Of a stretch of 64,000 nt of DNA, positions 9,039 through 18,363 are shown piece after piece. Position numbers and translations under genes: made by a program. The notes under the pieces are model-generated. The model had not been told where the DNA came from, did not search any database, and was given only the letters and a program-made list of their open reading frames with translations. The DNA comes from JAOUEA01 sp963825635 (GTDB taxonomy: Bacteria; Actinomycetota; UBA4738; HRBIN12). The stretch is from assembly GCA_963825635.1 (NCBI GenBank), contig CAWGTU010000001.1:62001-126000 (forward strand), read 5' to 3'. Each line of letters opens with the position of its first letter. The stretch's first letter is position 1.

Positions 9039-11171
9039 GCGGTCGGCTCCAGCTGGCTGGCACCGACGCGGCCGGTGACGGTCGTCCCTCGCCCCGGCTC
9101 ACTGTCGACGGAGAGCGACCCGCCGAGCGCGGCGATCCGATCGCGCATGATCTGCATGCCCTCGCCGTCCGCGGTCACCAATGGGTCGAAACCACCGCCG
9201 TCATCACGGACGACGAAGACGAGGTCCCTCCCGTCGAGATCGAGTCGAAGCTCGACCCGCGCCCCGGCCGCGTGCCGCACCACGTTCTGCAGCGCCTGGA
9301 TGCAACAGAAGTACACGGCGTTCTCCGTGGCTGGGTCGAACCGCGTGTCGGCGACGGAGGGATCGATGCGGATCGTCGCGTCGATCCCGAGTTTGCGGAC
9401 GTGGGACTCGAGGGCGGCCGTCAGGCCCTGATCCACGAGCAGGGGCGGGAAGACGCCGCGCGCGACGTCGCGCAGTTCCTCCAGGGCGGCGTTCGCTCGT
9501 TCGCCGAGGCGGTCGAGTGACGCGGTCACCCGCTGGGGATCATCGACGACGGAGCGTGCATCGGCCTCGATCTCTCGCCGGATCGCCTCGAGCTCGATCC
9601 CGACGCCGTCCCGGAGCTCTCGCTCGAGCCGATGGCGCTGGGCGTCGCGAGCCGCGACGATCCGCTCCCGCGAGCGGCGAAGCTCGTCGGTCTGGGATGA
9701 GAGCTGCCGGGCTCGCGATTCGAGCTCCACACCCAGCCGAACGTTGTGCATCGCGAGACCGGCATGACTCGCGAGATCTTCGAGCAGCACTCGCTCGGTC
9801 GGCCGGAGCGGTTCGTTCTGGGGCTTCACGACGGTCAGCTCCCCGATCGGCTCACCGGCGTGCGTGACACCGGCCGAGTACCGGCGGCCGTCGACGTGCG
9901 CGTCGTTCGGGCGGGTCACCGATCGCACGCCGCCGTCGACGACGACCGAGACGGTCGCGGCGAGGGCCCCCACGCCCGCACGGGCAGCCTCCGCCATGTC
10001 GCCGAGCACCTCGTCGGCGGAGGGGACCGCGGCGACCCTCGAGCCGAAGCTCGCCATCACCTCGTACGGCGTGGCGCGAGCTCCGTACACGACGCGATTG
10101 GCCCATCGGCGCAGACGCGAGCGCGCGGGGTCGAACGCGAGGGCGATGAGGGCGGTCGCGGCGATCTGCAGACCGGCGCTGTCGGTGCCGGCGCCGATCG
10201 CCGCCCCGATCCCGACCACGATGGCGACGTAGGCCGATCCGATCAGGAGCGCGAGCGCCGCGTAGACCAGGGTCTTCGAGATGACGACGTCGATGTCGTA
10301 GAGCCGGTAGCGCAGGATCGCGAACGCCGCGGCGACGGGGAGGCCCACGACGATGAGGAGCACGAACACGATCCACATCCACTCGAGGTCGTCGGGGTCG
10401 AAGTCGGCGGGCAGGACGGATTGCAGCACCATCATCGCGATGAACGTCGCGGCGATCAGGATGCCGACGAGCAGCATCCACTTGAGCTGCTGGCGCTCCA
10501 GTCCGTCGGCTCGGCGGAAGCGCACGAAGAGCGACGCTATCCCGAGCACCGCCGAGAGCAGCAGCGCGGCGGTCCCGACGTTGAGCAAGACCGACAGCAG
10601 CGGGTCGAGGATCGGCAGTCCGAGCGGGTTCTGCAGCGAGAAGACGACGTCGCATCCCGCCGGATCGAGGCAGCCTCCGACGTCGCCCGACCGCAGCGCG
10701 AGCCAGGTCCCGGCGAGCCCGGCGCCCACGGCCCAGAGCCATACCACCCATCGCCATCGTGGGGTCGGTGGGTGACCCGTGGGGAACAGGAGGAAGACGA
10801 GCGGGAGCAGCATGGCAGCGAACGAGTTCCCGGCATTGAGCGCCACGCCGGCCCAGGCGGTGAACGGGAGCGACGGCTCGGCCGACTCCCGATGACTGGC
10901 TCCCGACGTACTCCTCACCGAAGAGTCCCATCGCCGCGAGCACGCCGATCGCCAGGAACACCCAGCCGGTTCGGTTCCCGGTCCTGATCACGATCAGGGC
11001 ACCGATGCAGGCCCACAAGAGCACGCCCGCCTGGCCGGCGATCAACGCCCCGAGGCCCGGTGCCTGCGTCTCTCCGGCCGATCCGATCGTGACGACCGCC
11101 TGAGCGACCACGAACACCACCGTCACCGCGACGAGGGCGAGCGCGAGCCTCGACCGAGTGGCATCGGTCAT
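9035..11171 (-). CDS. Sensor histidine kinase 3 of the array, degenerate active site (one-base frameshift)
   Basis: The ATG at 11171 begins a membrane domain (VALALVAVTVVFVVAQA and later helices). At about 10890 the frame shifts by one: GEEYVGSQSS in one frame continues as ESAEPSLPFTAWAGVALN in the next, and the span is one base over whole codons. The remainder follows the family plan, with RYRLYDIDVVISKTLVYAA, a GAF-like region and HATPase. The phospho-acceptor region reads LERELRDGVGIELEA where the sister kinases read LERNIHDGAQQQLVA, so the histidine is an arginine. The N-box reads IQALQNVVRHA, so its glutamate is a glutamine. The G1 (DDGGGFD) and G2 boxes remain. It is probably a pseudokinase that regulates the others by dimerisation. 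The coding overlap with kinase 2 is kept. Confidence 0.82.
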
Positions 11172-13306
11172 CGTGCCGCCTCCGCGAGCACGGGAACAGA
11201 GCCTCGCACGGTCGTGCCTCGCCCGGGTTCGGACGTGATCTCGACCTCACCCCCGAACGCCGACAGTCGATCCCGCATGTTCCGCAGGCCCGAGCCCGCT
11301 TCCGCGATGGAGGCATCGAAGCCGACGCCGTCGTCGCCGACCACGAACGTGAGGGAGTCCTCGCCGACGCCGAGCCGGACATCGATGTGCCGGGCGTCGG
11401 CGTACTTCGCCGCGTTCTGCATCGCCTCGAGGCACACGAAGTAGACGGCCGCCTCGGTCTCGATCGGGAACCGTCCGATCCCGTCGGCCTCGACGGCGAG
11501 CCGCGCGCCGTTCGGGCTGCCCTGACGCCGCAACGCCTCGGCGATGCCGTGCTCCTCGAGTGCGGCCGGGTAGATGCCGCTCGCGAGGTCGAGCAGCGTG
11601 TCGCGCGCCCGCCCGGTCTCTTCGGCGAGGGTGTGCAGCAGCGATGCCGCCTGGCTCGGATCCTTCCCCGCGACCCCTCGGGCGAGCCGGAGCTTCACCG
11701 CGAGCGCGACGAGGTGTTGCTGGGCGCCGTCGTGGATGTTCCGCTCGAGTCGACGCCGCTCGGCGTCGTGCGCCTGGACGATGCGCATGCGCGAGGCTCG
11801 AAGCTCGTTCGCCTGGTCGGCGAGCTGCGCCACCCTCGCCTCGAGATCGACGGTGAGTCCGACGTTGCGCATGACGAGGCCGGCCTGCGTCGCGAGATCC
11901 TGCAGAAGTCGCTCCTCGGTCGGCGTGACCGGCTCACCAGGAGACTTGCCCACGCGGACCTCACCCAGCCGCTCGCCCTCATGTCGGACCTCGGCGACCG
12001 TTACCCTGTCGCCGACCGGGTCCGCGTCTGCGGGCCACGCCGCCGCGAGTCGTGATCCGCGGTCGTTGCCCAGCCACACCTCGACCCGTTCCGCGCCGAC
12101 GCCCTCGCCGATCACCCGGGCCATGCGCGGAAGCACGTCCTCGGACGCGTAAGTCCCGCCGACCCGGTCGCTGAACCGTGAGAGCACCTCGTACGGCTCG
12201 GCACGTCTGCCGTACACGAGCCGGTTCGCGAGGCTGGTCGCCCACCCGCGCATCGGCTGGAAGAGAGCGGCGACGATGGCCGTGGCCGCGATCGACGAGG
12301 CGAGCGAATCACCCCCCATGAGCCGGCTGACCCCGACCACGATCCCCACGTAGACGACGGTCACGAACGTGGCCAGGACCGCGAAGACGACCGCCTTGCG
12401 GATCACGACGTCGAGGTCGTAGAGCCGGTACTTCAAGATCGCGAGGGCGGTGGCGAGCGGGATGCCGATCACGACGCTCGCGACGAGCAGGAGCATGGAC
12501 AGGTTGTTGGCGATCACGAGGCCCCGGCTCGCTTCGTCTCCTCGTGCCTCCGCTGCCTCGATCGGCACGCCGGTCCCGATCGTTGCGACGAGGGCCAGGC
12601 CAGCCAGGGCCCCCACCGCGACGAGCCACCGGATCTGCTGGCGTTCCTCGTTCGTGCCACGTCGATACCGAAGGATGAGGCTGACGAGCCCGGCGACCGC
12701 CGCGACCAGGATCGTGCCTCCCGCCAACGCCAGCATCGGTCCGATCACGCCACCGAGCGCCTCGATCCCCAGAACGTTGGGGGCGGAGGACGGCTCGGCC
12801 GCCGCTCCACCGGTGAGGTCGGCCGCGGGCGCGGTGGGCTGCACGGCGAAGCCGACGAAGGTCACGCCGACCGCGGTGACGTAGGGCCACCAGACCCATC
12901 GCCAGCGGCGGGACGCGAGTCGCCCGGTCGGGAAGAGCAGGAAGATCGCCACGAACAGGGTGAGGCCACCCAGGAAGAACGGGTCCGCGAGCGAGCGAGC
13001 CACATCGGCGAGCGGGAGCTCGCTGTCTCCGTAGGCGCTCACCGCGAAGGCGATGCCCTGCACGGCGATGATCCCGAGGTAGAGCCACCCGATGCGGTTG
13101 CCGGTCCGCGACGCGATGAGTGCCCCCAGGCCGGCGAAGAAGGCCGAGCCCGCGACGGCGAGCACCGCGAGCGGGAGATCGGCGGTGTCGCTCTGCTCGG
13201 AGATCCACAGACCGATCGCTCCGACCAGGACCAGGGCAACCGAGATCCACGCGGTCGGCCAGGCGAGGCGTCGTGGGAGCAGGTCGACCTTCGGGGGTGC
13301 TTCCAT
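11168..13306 (-). CDS. Sensor histidine kinase 4 of the array (first gene of the kinase operon)
   Basis: 712 residues from the ATG at 13306 (MEAPPKVDLL). The open frame extends about 200 bases further upstream without coding character and into the divergent promoter region. The protein has a membrane domain, the signature KYRLYDLDVVIRKAVVFAV, a GAF-like region, then a complete HisKA_3 (LERNIHDGAQQHLVA) and HATPase (N-box LEAMQNAAKYA, DDGVGFD, GSGLRNMRDR, GRGTTV). It is first in the minus-strand operon of four paralogous kinases and is divergent from the UspA gene at 13482, with about 175 bases between them for promoters. The ligand of the membrane domain is unknown. Confidence 0.92.
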   Translation of the reverse strand: MEAPPKVDLLPRRLAWPTAWISVALVLVGAIGLWISEQSDTADLPLAVLAVAGSAFFAGLGALIASRTGNRIGWLYLGIIAVQGIAFAVSAYGDSELPLADVARSLADPFFLGGLTLFVAIFLLFPTGRLASRRWRWVWWPYVTAVGVTFVGFAVQPTAPAADLTGGAAAEPSSAPNVLGIEALGGVIGPMLALAGGTILVAAVAGLVSLILRYRRGTNEERQQIRWLVAVGALAGLALVATIGTGVPIEAAEARGDEASRGLVIANNLSMLLLVASVVIGIPLATALAILKYRLYDLDVVIRKAVVFAVLATFVTVVYVGIVVGVSRLMGGDSLASSIAATAIVAALFQPMRGWATSLANRLVYGRRAEPYEVLSRFSDRVGGTYASEDVLPRMARVIGEGVGAERVEVWLGNDRGSRLAAAWPADADPVGDRVTVAEVRHEGERLGEVRVGKSPGEPVTPTEERLLQDLATQAGLVMRNVGLTVDLEARVAQLADQANELRASRMRIVQAHDAERRRLERNIHDGAQQHLVALAVKLRLARGVAGKDPSQAASLLHTLAEETGRARDTLLDLASGIYPAALEEHGIAEALRRQGSPNGARLAVEADGIGRFPIETEAAVYFVCLEAMQNAAKYADARHIDVRLGVGEDSLTFVVGDDGVGFDASIAEAGSGLRNMRDRLSAFGGEVEITSEPGRGTTVRGSVPVLAEAAR

Positions 13307-13481
13307 GGCCGGATGGTGACACCCGGGGCCGAGCTGGTCCACGGGGCGGACCACACCTTCGTACGTCGGGAACATCCCCGTCACAGGGGTGCTGGCATCA
13401 CCGCGTTCCCGCATGGCCGCGCCGTCGCCGATGCACCTCCCGGCGCCTACGGTGACAACGACAGCACGAGGAGGTCTCACG

Positions 13482-13889
13482 ATGACGACGATCCTGGTCG
13501 GAACCGACACATCCGCAGCCGCCGATCTCGCGCTCGAGGACGCCGCGAGGCTCGCCCACGAGCGCGACGCCGAGCTGCTGGTCCTCTACGTCCGACCGGG
13601 GAGCGACGCCCGGGCGGTCGTCGACCCCGACAGGGCGGCCGATCCGGCGGCCTACCTCGCCCGTGTCGCCGCGCGCTTCCCGGGCGTGATGACGCGCACG
13701 CGCGTGGAGTCCGGCGATGCCGCCGAGCGCATCGTGGAGGTGGCCGAAGAGGAGCGGGCAGACACGATCGTGATCGGCAACCGCGGAGCTCACGGGTCGA
13801 GGTGGCGCGTGCGCGACAGCGTGCCGAACATCGTCGTCCGCCACTCGCCGTGCAGCGTCTACATCGTGGATACGAGGCTCGCGCAGTGA
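13482..13889 (+). CDS. Universal stress protein UspA family
   Basis: 135 residues, one UspA domain. It starts TTILVGTDTSAAADLAL, the Asp at the start of the nucleotide site, and contains a late glycine-rich loop VIGNRGAHGSRWRV followed by SVPNIVVRHSPCSVYIV. The loop resembles the G-2x-G-9x-G(S/T) ATP site but deviates in spacing, so ATP binding is uncertain. The ATG at 13482 is preceded by GAGGAGG at a good distance. It lies between the kinase operon and the NTF2-like gene, one of three UspA domains in the first 23 kb, which suggests that this island deals with stress or dormancy signals. Confidence 0.88.
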   Translation: MTTILVGTDTSAAADLALEDAARLAHERDAELLVLYVRPGSDARAVVDPDRAADPAAYLARVAARFPGVMTRTRVESGDAAERIVEVAEEERADTIVIGNRGAHGSRWRVRDSVPNIVVRHSPCSVYIVDTRLAQ

Positions 13890-13891
13890 GA

Positions 13892-14269
13892 TCAGGCGTC
13901 CATCCGCTCGACCCAGGCGGCCCGCCAGTCCGGGGCCGGGAACGGCTCGGCCCAGTACGCGGTCTCCTTCGCGATCTTCCCCTCGCGCATCTCGAAGATG
14001 AACACCGCCTGGTAGACCGCGCCGCCGCCGTAGTCGAGCGTGGACTCGGCGACCCACAGGTCGCCCTCGCCGACGATGCGCCTCGGCGTGATCGTCGGCA
14101 GCGTCGGAAAGGCGTTGTAGACGCCGCGCCGGTTGTCGCCCCCTACGATGCGCTCGCCCGACTGCGGCCACTCCATCACGGCGTCCTCGTGGAAGAGGTC
14201 GTCCATGCCTGCCACGTTGCGAGCGTTGAGCGTGGCCACGAGCGCCTCCACCGTCTCACGTCCACTCAT
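13892..14269 (-). CDS. NTF2-like (SnoaL/limonene-epoxide-hydrolase fold) protein
   Basis: 125 residues. The order of elements is typical of the NTF2-like superfamily: an N-terminal helix (RETVEALVATLNARNVAGMDDLF) leading into a strand with HEDAVMEWPQSGE, then curved strands ending in FEMREGKIAKETAYW, and a C-terminal PDWRAAWVERM. Many such proteins are annotated as nuclear transport factor 2 family proteins without a known reaction. No clear catalytic dyad is evident. It is convergent with the UspA gene (2 bases between stops) and lies upstream of, and on the same strand as, nothing obviously related. Confidence 0.8.
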   Translation of the reverse strand: MSGRETVEALVATLNARNVAGMDDLFHEDAVMEWPQSGERIVGGDNRRGVYNAFPTLPTITPRRIVGEGDLWVAESTLDYGGGAVYQAVFIFEMREGKIAKETAYWAEPFPAPDWRAAWVERMDA

Positions 14270-14332
14270 CGCAACCTCCGTCGATCGTGGCCCGGTGGTC
14301 GAGCACGGGCCGTGCCTGCGGGCGGTGCGAGC

Positions 14333-15001
14333 CTACGCCTGTTCCGTCTCCCGAAGGAAGGCCAGCACCGCCATCACTCGCCGATGGACGTCGGGCTCCT
14401 CGGTGAGGTCGAGCTTGTGGAACAGCGAGTTGATGTGCTTCTCCACGGCACGCTCGGTGAGGAAGAGCGACTTCGCGATCGCCGCGTTGTTCTCGCCCTG
14501 GGCCATGTGGCTCAGCACCTCGCGCTCGCGGTCGGTGAGCGAGGCCAGAGGGGAATGCGCCATGCGATCCTTCGCGGCGACGAGCGACTCGACGACCTTC
14601 GGGTCGAGCACGCTGCCGCCGCGAGCGACCTCGTTGAGCGCGCGCACGACCTCGTCGACGTCGGCCACGCGTTCCTTCAGCAGGTAGCCCAGGCCTTCCG
14701 CCCCGTCCTTCAACAGGTCGTACGCGTACTCCTCGTCCGCGAACTGCGAGAGCACCACCACCCCGACGTCCGGGTGCTCGGCCCTGATCGCCTTCGCCGC
14801 GCGGATGCCCTCGTCGGTGCCGCTCGGGGGCATGCGGATGTCGGTGAGCACCGCGTCGGGAGCGTGCGTCTCGACCGCGGCGATGAGCTCGTCGTAGGCT
14901 TCGGCCGTGCCGACGACCTCGACGTCGTCGACGCCGGAGAGCAGGGCGACGGTGCCCTCGCGAACCAGGTAGTTGTCCTCCGCGAAGACCACGCGCAGCA
15001 T
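14333..15001 (-). CDS. NarL/FixJ-type response regulator (REC plus LuxR HTH)
   Basis: 222 residues from the ATG at 15001 (MLRVVFAEDN); an ATG five codons upstream is less likely because it breaks the usual REC start. The phospho-acceptor is D54 in LTDIRMPP. The C-terminal LuxR-type helix-turn-helix reads LTDREREVLSHMAQG, then AAIAKSLFLTERAVEKHI. HisKA_3 kinases normally pair with NarL-type regulators, so this is the best candidate partner for the kinase array. It is divergent, with 44 bases between starts, from the REC-cyclase gene that begins at 15046, so the two probably share a control region. Confidence 0.92.
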   Translation of the reverse strand: MLRVVFAEDNYLVREGTVALLSGVDDVEVVGTAEAYDELIAAVETHAPDAVLTDIRMPPSGTDEGIRAAKAIRAEHPDVGVVVLSQFADEEYAYDLLKDGAEGLGYLLKERVADVDEVVRALNEVARGGSVLDPKVVESLVAAKDRMAHSPLASLTDREREVLSHMAQGENNAAIAKSLFLTERAVEKHINSLFHKLDLTEEPDVHRRVMAVLAFLRETEQA

Positions 15002-15045
15002 GCGCGGATGGTACACGGGGACCCCCCGACGGGAAGGCGAACGGC

Positions 15046-16332
15046 GTGAGCATCACGGTCGTCCTCGGCGAAGACAACGTGCTGGTCCGGGAGGGCGTGC
15101 GCGCCCTGCTCGACTCCTACGACGACATCGAGGTCGTCGGGGTCGCCGAGGACGCTCCGTCGCTGCTGGCTGCCGCCTCCGACCACGTGCCCGACGTGGT
15201 CGTGACCGACATCAAGATGCCCCCGAGCTTCCAGCTGGAGGGCATCGACTGCGCACACGCGATCCGCGAGCAGCACCCGGACACCGGAGTCGTGGTGCTG
15301 AGCGCCCACGACGACGAGGAGTACGCGATCGCGCTGCTCGGCCGCGGGCATAGCGGCCTCGCGTACCTGCTGAAGGATCGCATCGCCCAGGGCGACGAGC
15401 TCGCGCGCGCGATCCGCGAGGTGCACGCGGGTGGCAGCACGGTCGATCCGACGATCGCCGAACGGCTCTCCGGGCGCACCGAGGCCGCCGAGCGTGACCG
15501 CGAGCTGCTCGACATGATGGCCAAGGGCCTCGGGTACGAGGAGATCGCCGCCGCTCTCGGCACGACCCAGGAGGCCGTCGACCGTCAGGTGACCGAGCTG
15601 TTCCGCGGCATGGCCGGAGGCGGGGGCTCGGCCGGCCTGGTCGACGAGTTCAAGCGGCTGCACGCCGCGGTCGTCGAGCAGACCGTCTCGCGCAACACGC
15701 TCGCGAGCTTCGTGCCGCAGCAGCTCGCCGAGCGTCTCGCTTCGCACCCCGAGTTCGGCGATCGAGCCGCAGGAGGTCGAGGTCACGGTCTTGTTCAGCG
15801 ACATCCGCGGCTTCTCGACGATCGCCGAACGGCTCGAGGCCCGCGAGGTCGCCGCGGTCGTCGGCCGACACCTCGAGGCGATGGCGGAGGTCGTGGCCGC
15901 GCACGGCGGCACGATCGACAAGTTCCAGGGTGACGCGGTGATGGCGGTCTTCGGCGCACCCGAGCCGTTGGCCGATCACGCCGAACGCGCGCTGCGGTGT
16001 GCGATCGCGATGCAGCGGCGCCAATCCGAGCTGAACGAGGACGGCTGGGACGTCGTGGACCTGCCCGAGATGGGCGTCGGGATCGGGGTGAACACGGGCG
16101 GGTGATCGCGGGCACGGTGGGTGGCGGCGGGCGGCTCGAGTACACGGTCGTGGGCGACGCCGTGAACATCGCCTCGCGGCTGCAGAACGAGGCGGCCGGC
16201 GGCGAGATCGTCGCGACGGCCACCACGGTCGCTGCCTCGGACGGCGTCGCGTGCGAGCCGATCGGCATCCGGCATGTGAAGGGCCGCGAGGAACCGGTGG
16301 AGGTCTTCCGCGTCTCGGAGGACGACCGATGA
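15046..16332 (+). CDS. REC-HTH-class III adenylate cyclase fusion (two compensating frameshifts)
   Basis: Starts with GTG at 15046. A REC domain (phospho-acceptor D55 in VTDIKMPP) is followed by a LuxR-like HTH segment (AERDRELLDMMAKGLGYEEIAAALGTTQEAVD, about 145-180) and a helical linker ending ASFVPQQLAERLASHPEFG. The class III cyclase domain then reads in two further frames: VTVLFSDIRGFSTIAERL to VGIGVNTG (15776-16099), and VIAGTVGGGGRLEYTVVGDAVNIASRL to the end. A one-base gain near 15760 and a one-base loss near 16100 (GGCGGGTG where GGCGAGGTG is expected) explain both, and the total length is exactly 429 codons. Metal-binding aspartates (FSDI, QGDAV), the adenine-selecting K (DKFQGD) and D (VGDAVN) predict adenylate rather than guanylate cyclase. 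Its TGA overlaps the next kinase start. Confidence 0.85.
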
Positions 16333-18363
16333 GGTTCCCGGAACGACGGTTGCGTCTTCTTCGCTGGCCCGCGGCGATCGTCGTGATCGTCGGGGCGACG
16401 CTGACGATCGCCCTCGAGGCAGCGGCCGGGGAGTACGGGGAGGTCGTGTTCACGATCTTGCTGTTGTCGTTCCCGGCCGTCGGCTTCTTCGTGCTCGCGC
16501 GCCGGCCGGAGGCGCTCCTCGCATGGCTGATGGTCGGCATGGGTGTGGCGGTGGCGATCCTCGGCCCGTTCCAGGCCTACGGGTTCTACGCCGTCGAGCG
16601 CGACCTGCCCTTCGCTCCCCTGGCGTTCGCGATCGGTGGACCCGGCTGGGTGCCGTTCATCGCGATCTCCGGCTTCCTCCTGCTGCTGTTCCCCGACGGG
16701 CATCTGCCCTCGCCACGCTGGCGATGGTTCGCGTGGCTCTGTGGCATCGGGATGACCCTCGTGTTCCTCGCCATCTGGTTCTACCCGGGTGACTTCGCCG
16801 ACTCCGGTCACCCCGAGATCCGCAACCCGATCGGGATCGAGGCGCTCGGTCCTGTGCTCGACGTGTTCGGGGTGCTCCTGTTCTCGGCGCCGCTCCTGGT
16901 TGTGGGCGGCTTCGTCTCGCTGGTGGTACGCACACGTCGCACGACCGACGACGTCGTCCGACATCAGATCAGGTGGCTGACCTACGCGGCATCGGTGATG
17001 GCGCTGTTCTTCGTGTTCTCGTTCCTGCCCCTGGCCGGGAACGACGAGGGCTGGGGTGGGGCGATCCAGACGATCGGCGCGATGAGCTTCATGTTGATCC
17101 CTGTTGCCACCGGGCTCGCGATCCTGCGCTACCGCCTCTACGACATCGACGTCGTGATCCGCAAGACCGTCGTGATCGCGATCGTGGTGGCGTTCATCGC
17201 GCTCGTCTACGTCGGCGTGGTGGCCGGCGTCGGCGCCCTGGTGGGCTCGACGGGATCGCCGCTCCTCTCGGCGCTTGCGGCGGGCATCGTGGCCCTCGTG
17301 TTCCAACCGGTGCGGGCGCGGGCCCGCAGGTTCGCCGACCGCATCGTCTACGGCAAGCGCGCGACGCCGTACGAGGTCGTCGCGACGTTCGGCGACCAGC
17401 TCGCCGGCACCTACTCCTCCGACGACGTGATCCCCCGGCTGGCGCGCGTGCTCGGCGAGGGCGTGGGCGCCGAGCGTGCCCAGGTGCGCATGATCGTGGA
17501 TGAGGAGCTCCGAACGGTCGCGACCTGGCCGCCCGACGCTCCCGGGGCCGGCGACGACCTCGTGGTGGAGGTCCGGCACCAGGGGCAGGTGCTCGGCGCG
17601 CTCGCCGTGTCGATGCCGGCCAGCGACCCGATCGACCCGACGCGTGAACAGCTCGTGCGAGGACCTGGCCGCCCAGGCCGGGCTCGTGCTGCGGAACGAG
17701 CGACTGACCCAGCAGCTCCGCGCCCGCCTGGCCGATCTGCAGGCGGCGCAGAAGCGGCTGGTCGCCGCCCAGGACGAGGAACGTCGCAAGCTCGAGCGCA
17801 ACATCCACGACGGCGCCCAGCAACAGCTCGTCGCGCTCCAGGTCCGTCAGCGCATCGTGGAGCAGCTGATCGATCGCGACCCTTCGAAGGCAAAGGAGAT
17901 GGTGGCTGTCCTGCAGATCGACACCGGAGCGGCCCTCGACGATCTCCGAGACCTCGCCCGCGGCATCTATCCACCGTTGCTGGCCGACAAGGGGTTGGTG
18001 GCCGCGCTCGAGGCCCAGGCGAGGAAGTCGCCGATCCCCGTGAGGGTCGAGGCCGACGGCGTCGACCGTCTGCCCCAGGACATCGAGGCAGCCGTGTACT
18101 TCTCGGTGCTCGAGGGGCTTCAGAACGTCGCGAAGTACGCGCAGGCGACCTCGGCCAGCGTGTCGTTCGAACGATCGAACGGGGAGCTGCGGTTCCGCGT
18201 GCACGACGACGGCCGGGGCTTCGATCCCTCGGAGACGGGATACGGCACGGGATTGCAGGGCATCGCCGACCGACTCGGCGCGCTCGAAGGTCGTGTCGAG
18301 GTCGAGAGCGCTCCGGGGGCCGGCGCGACCCTCAGCGGCAGCGTCCCGGTGCCGGCGGAATGA
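16329..18363 (+). CDS. Sensor histidine kinase 5 of the array (one-base frameshift)
   Basis: The ATG at 16329 overlaps the cyclase stop (ATGA). The membrane domain contains several TM helices with the loop LLLLFPDGHLPSPRWRW, shared with kinase 6, and the signature RYRLYDIDVVIRKTVVIA. A GAF-like region follows. At about 17657 the text CAGCTCGTGCGAGGACCTG has one C too many: removing it gives QLVEDLAAQAGLVLRN, matching the sister kinases. The second frame carries HisKA_3 (LERNIHDGAQQQLVA), N-box LEGLQNVAKYA, DDGRGFD, GTGLQGIADR and GAGATL. Reconstructed length is about 677 residues. Coupling to the cyclase gene suggests kinase 5 controls the REC-HTH-cyclase protein. Confidence 0.87.
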
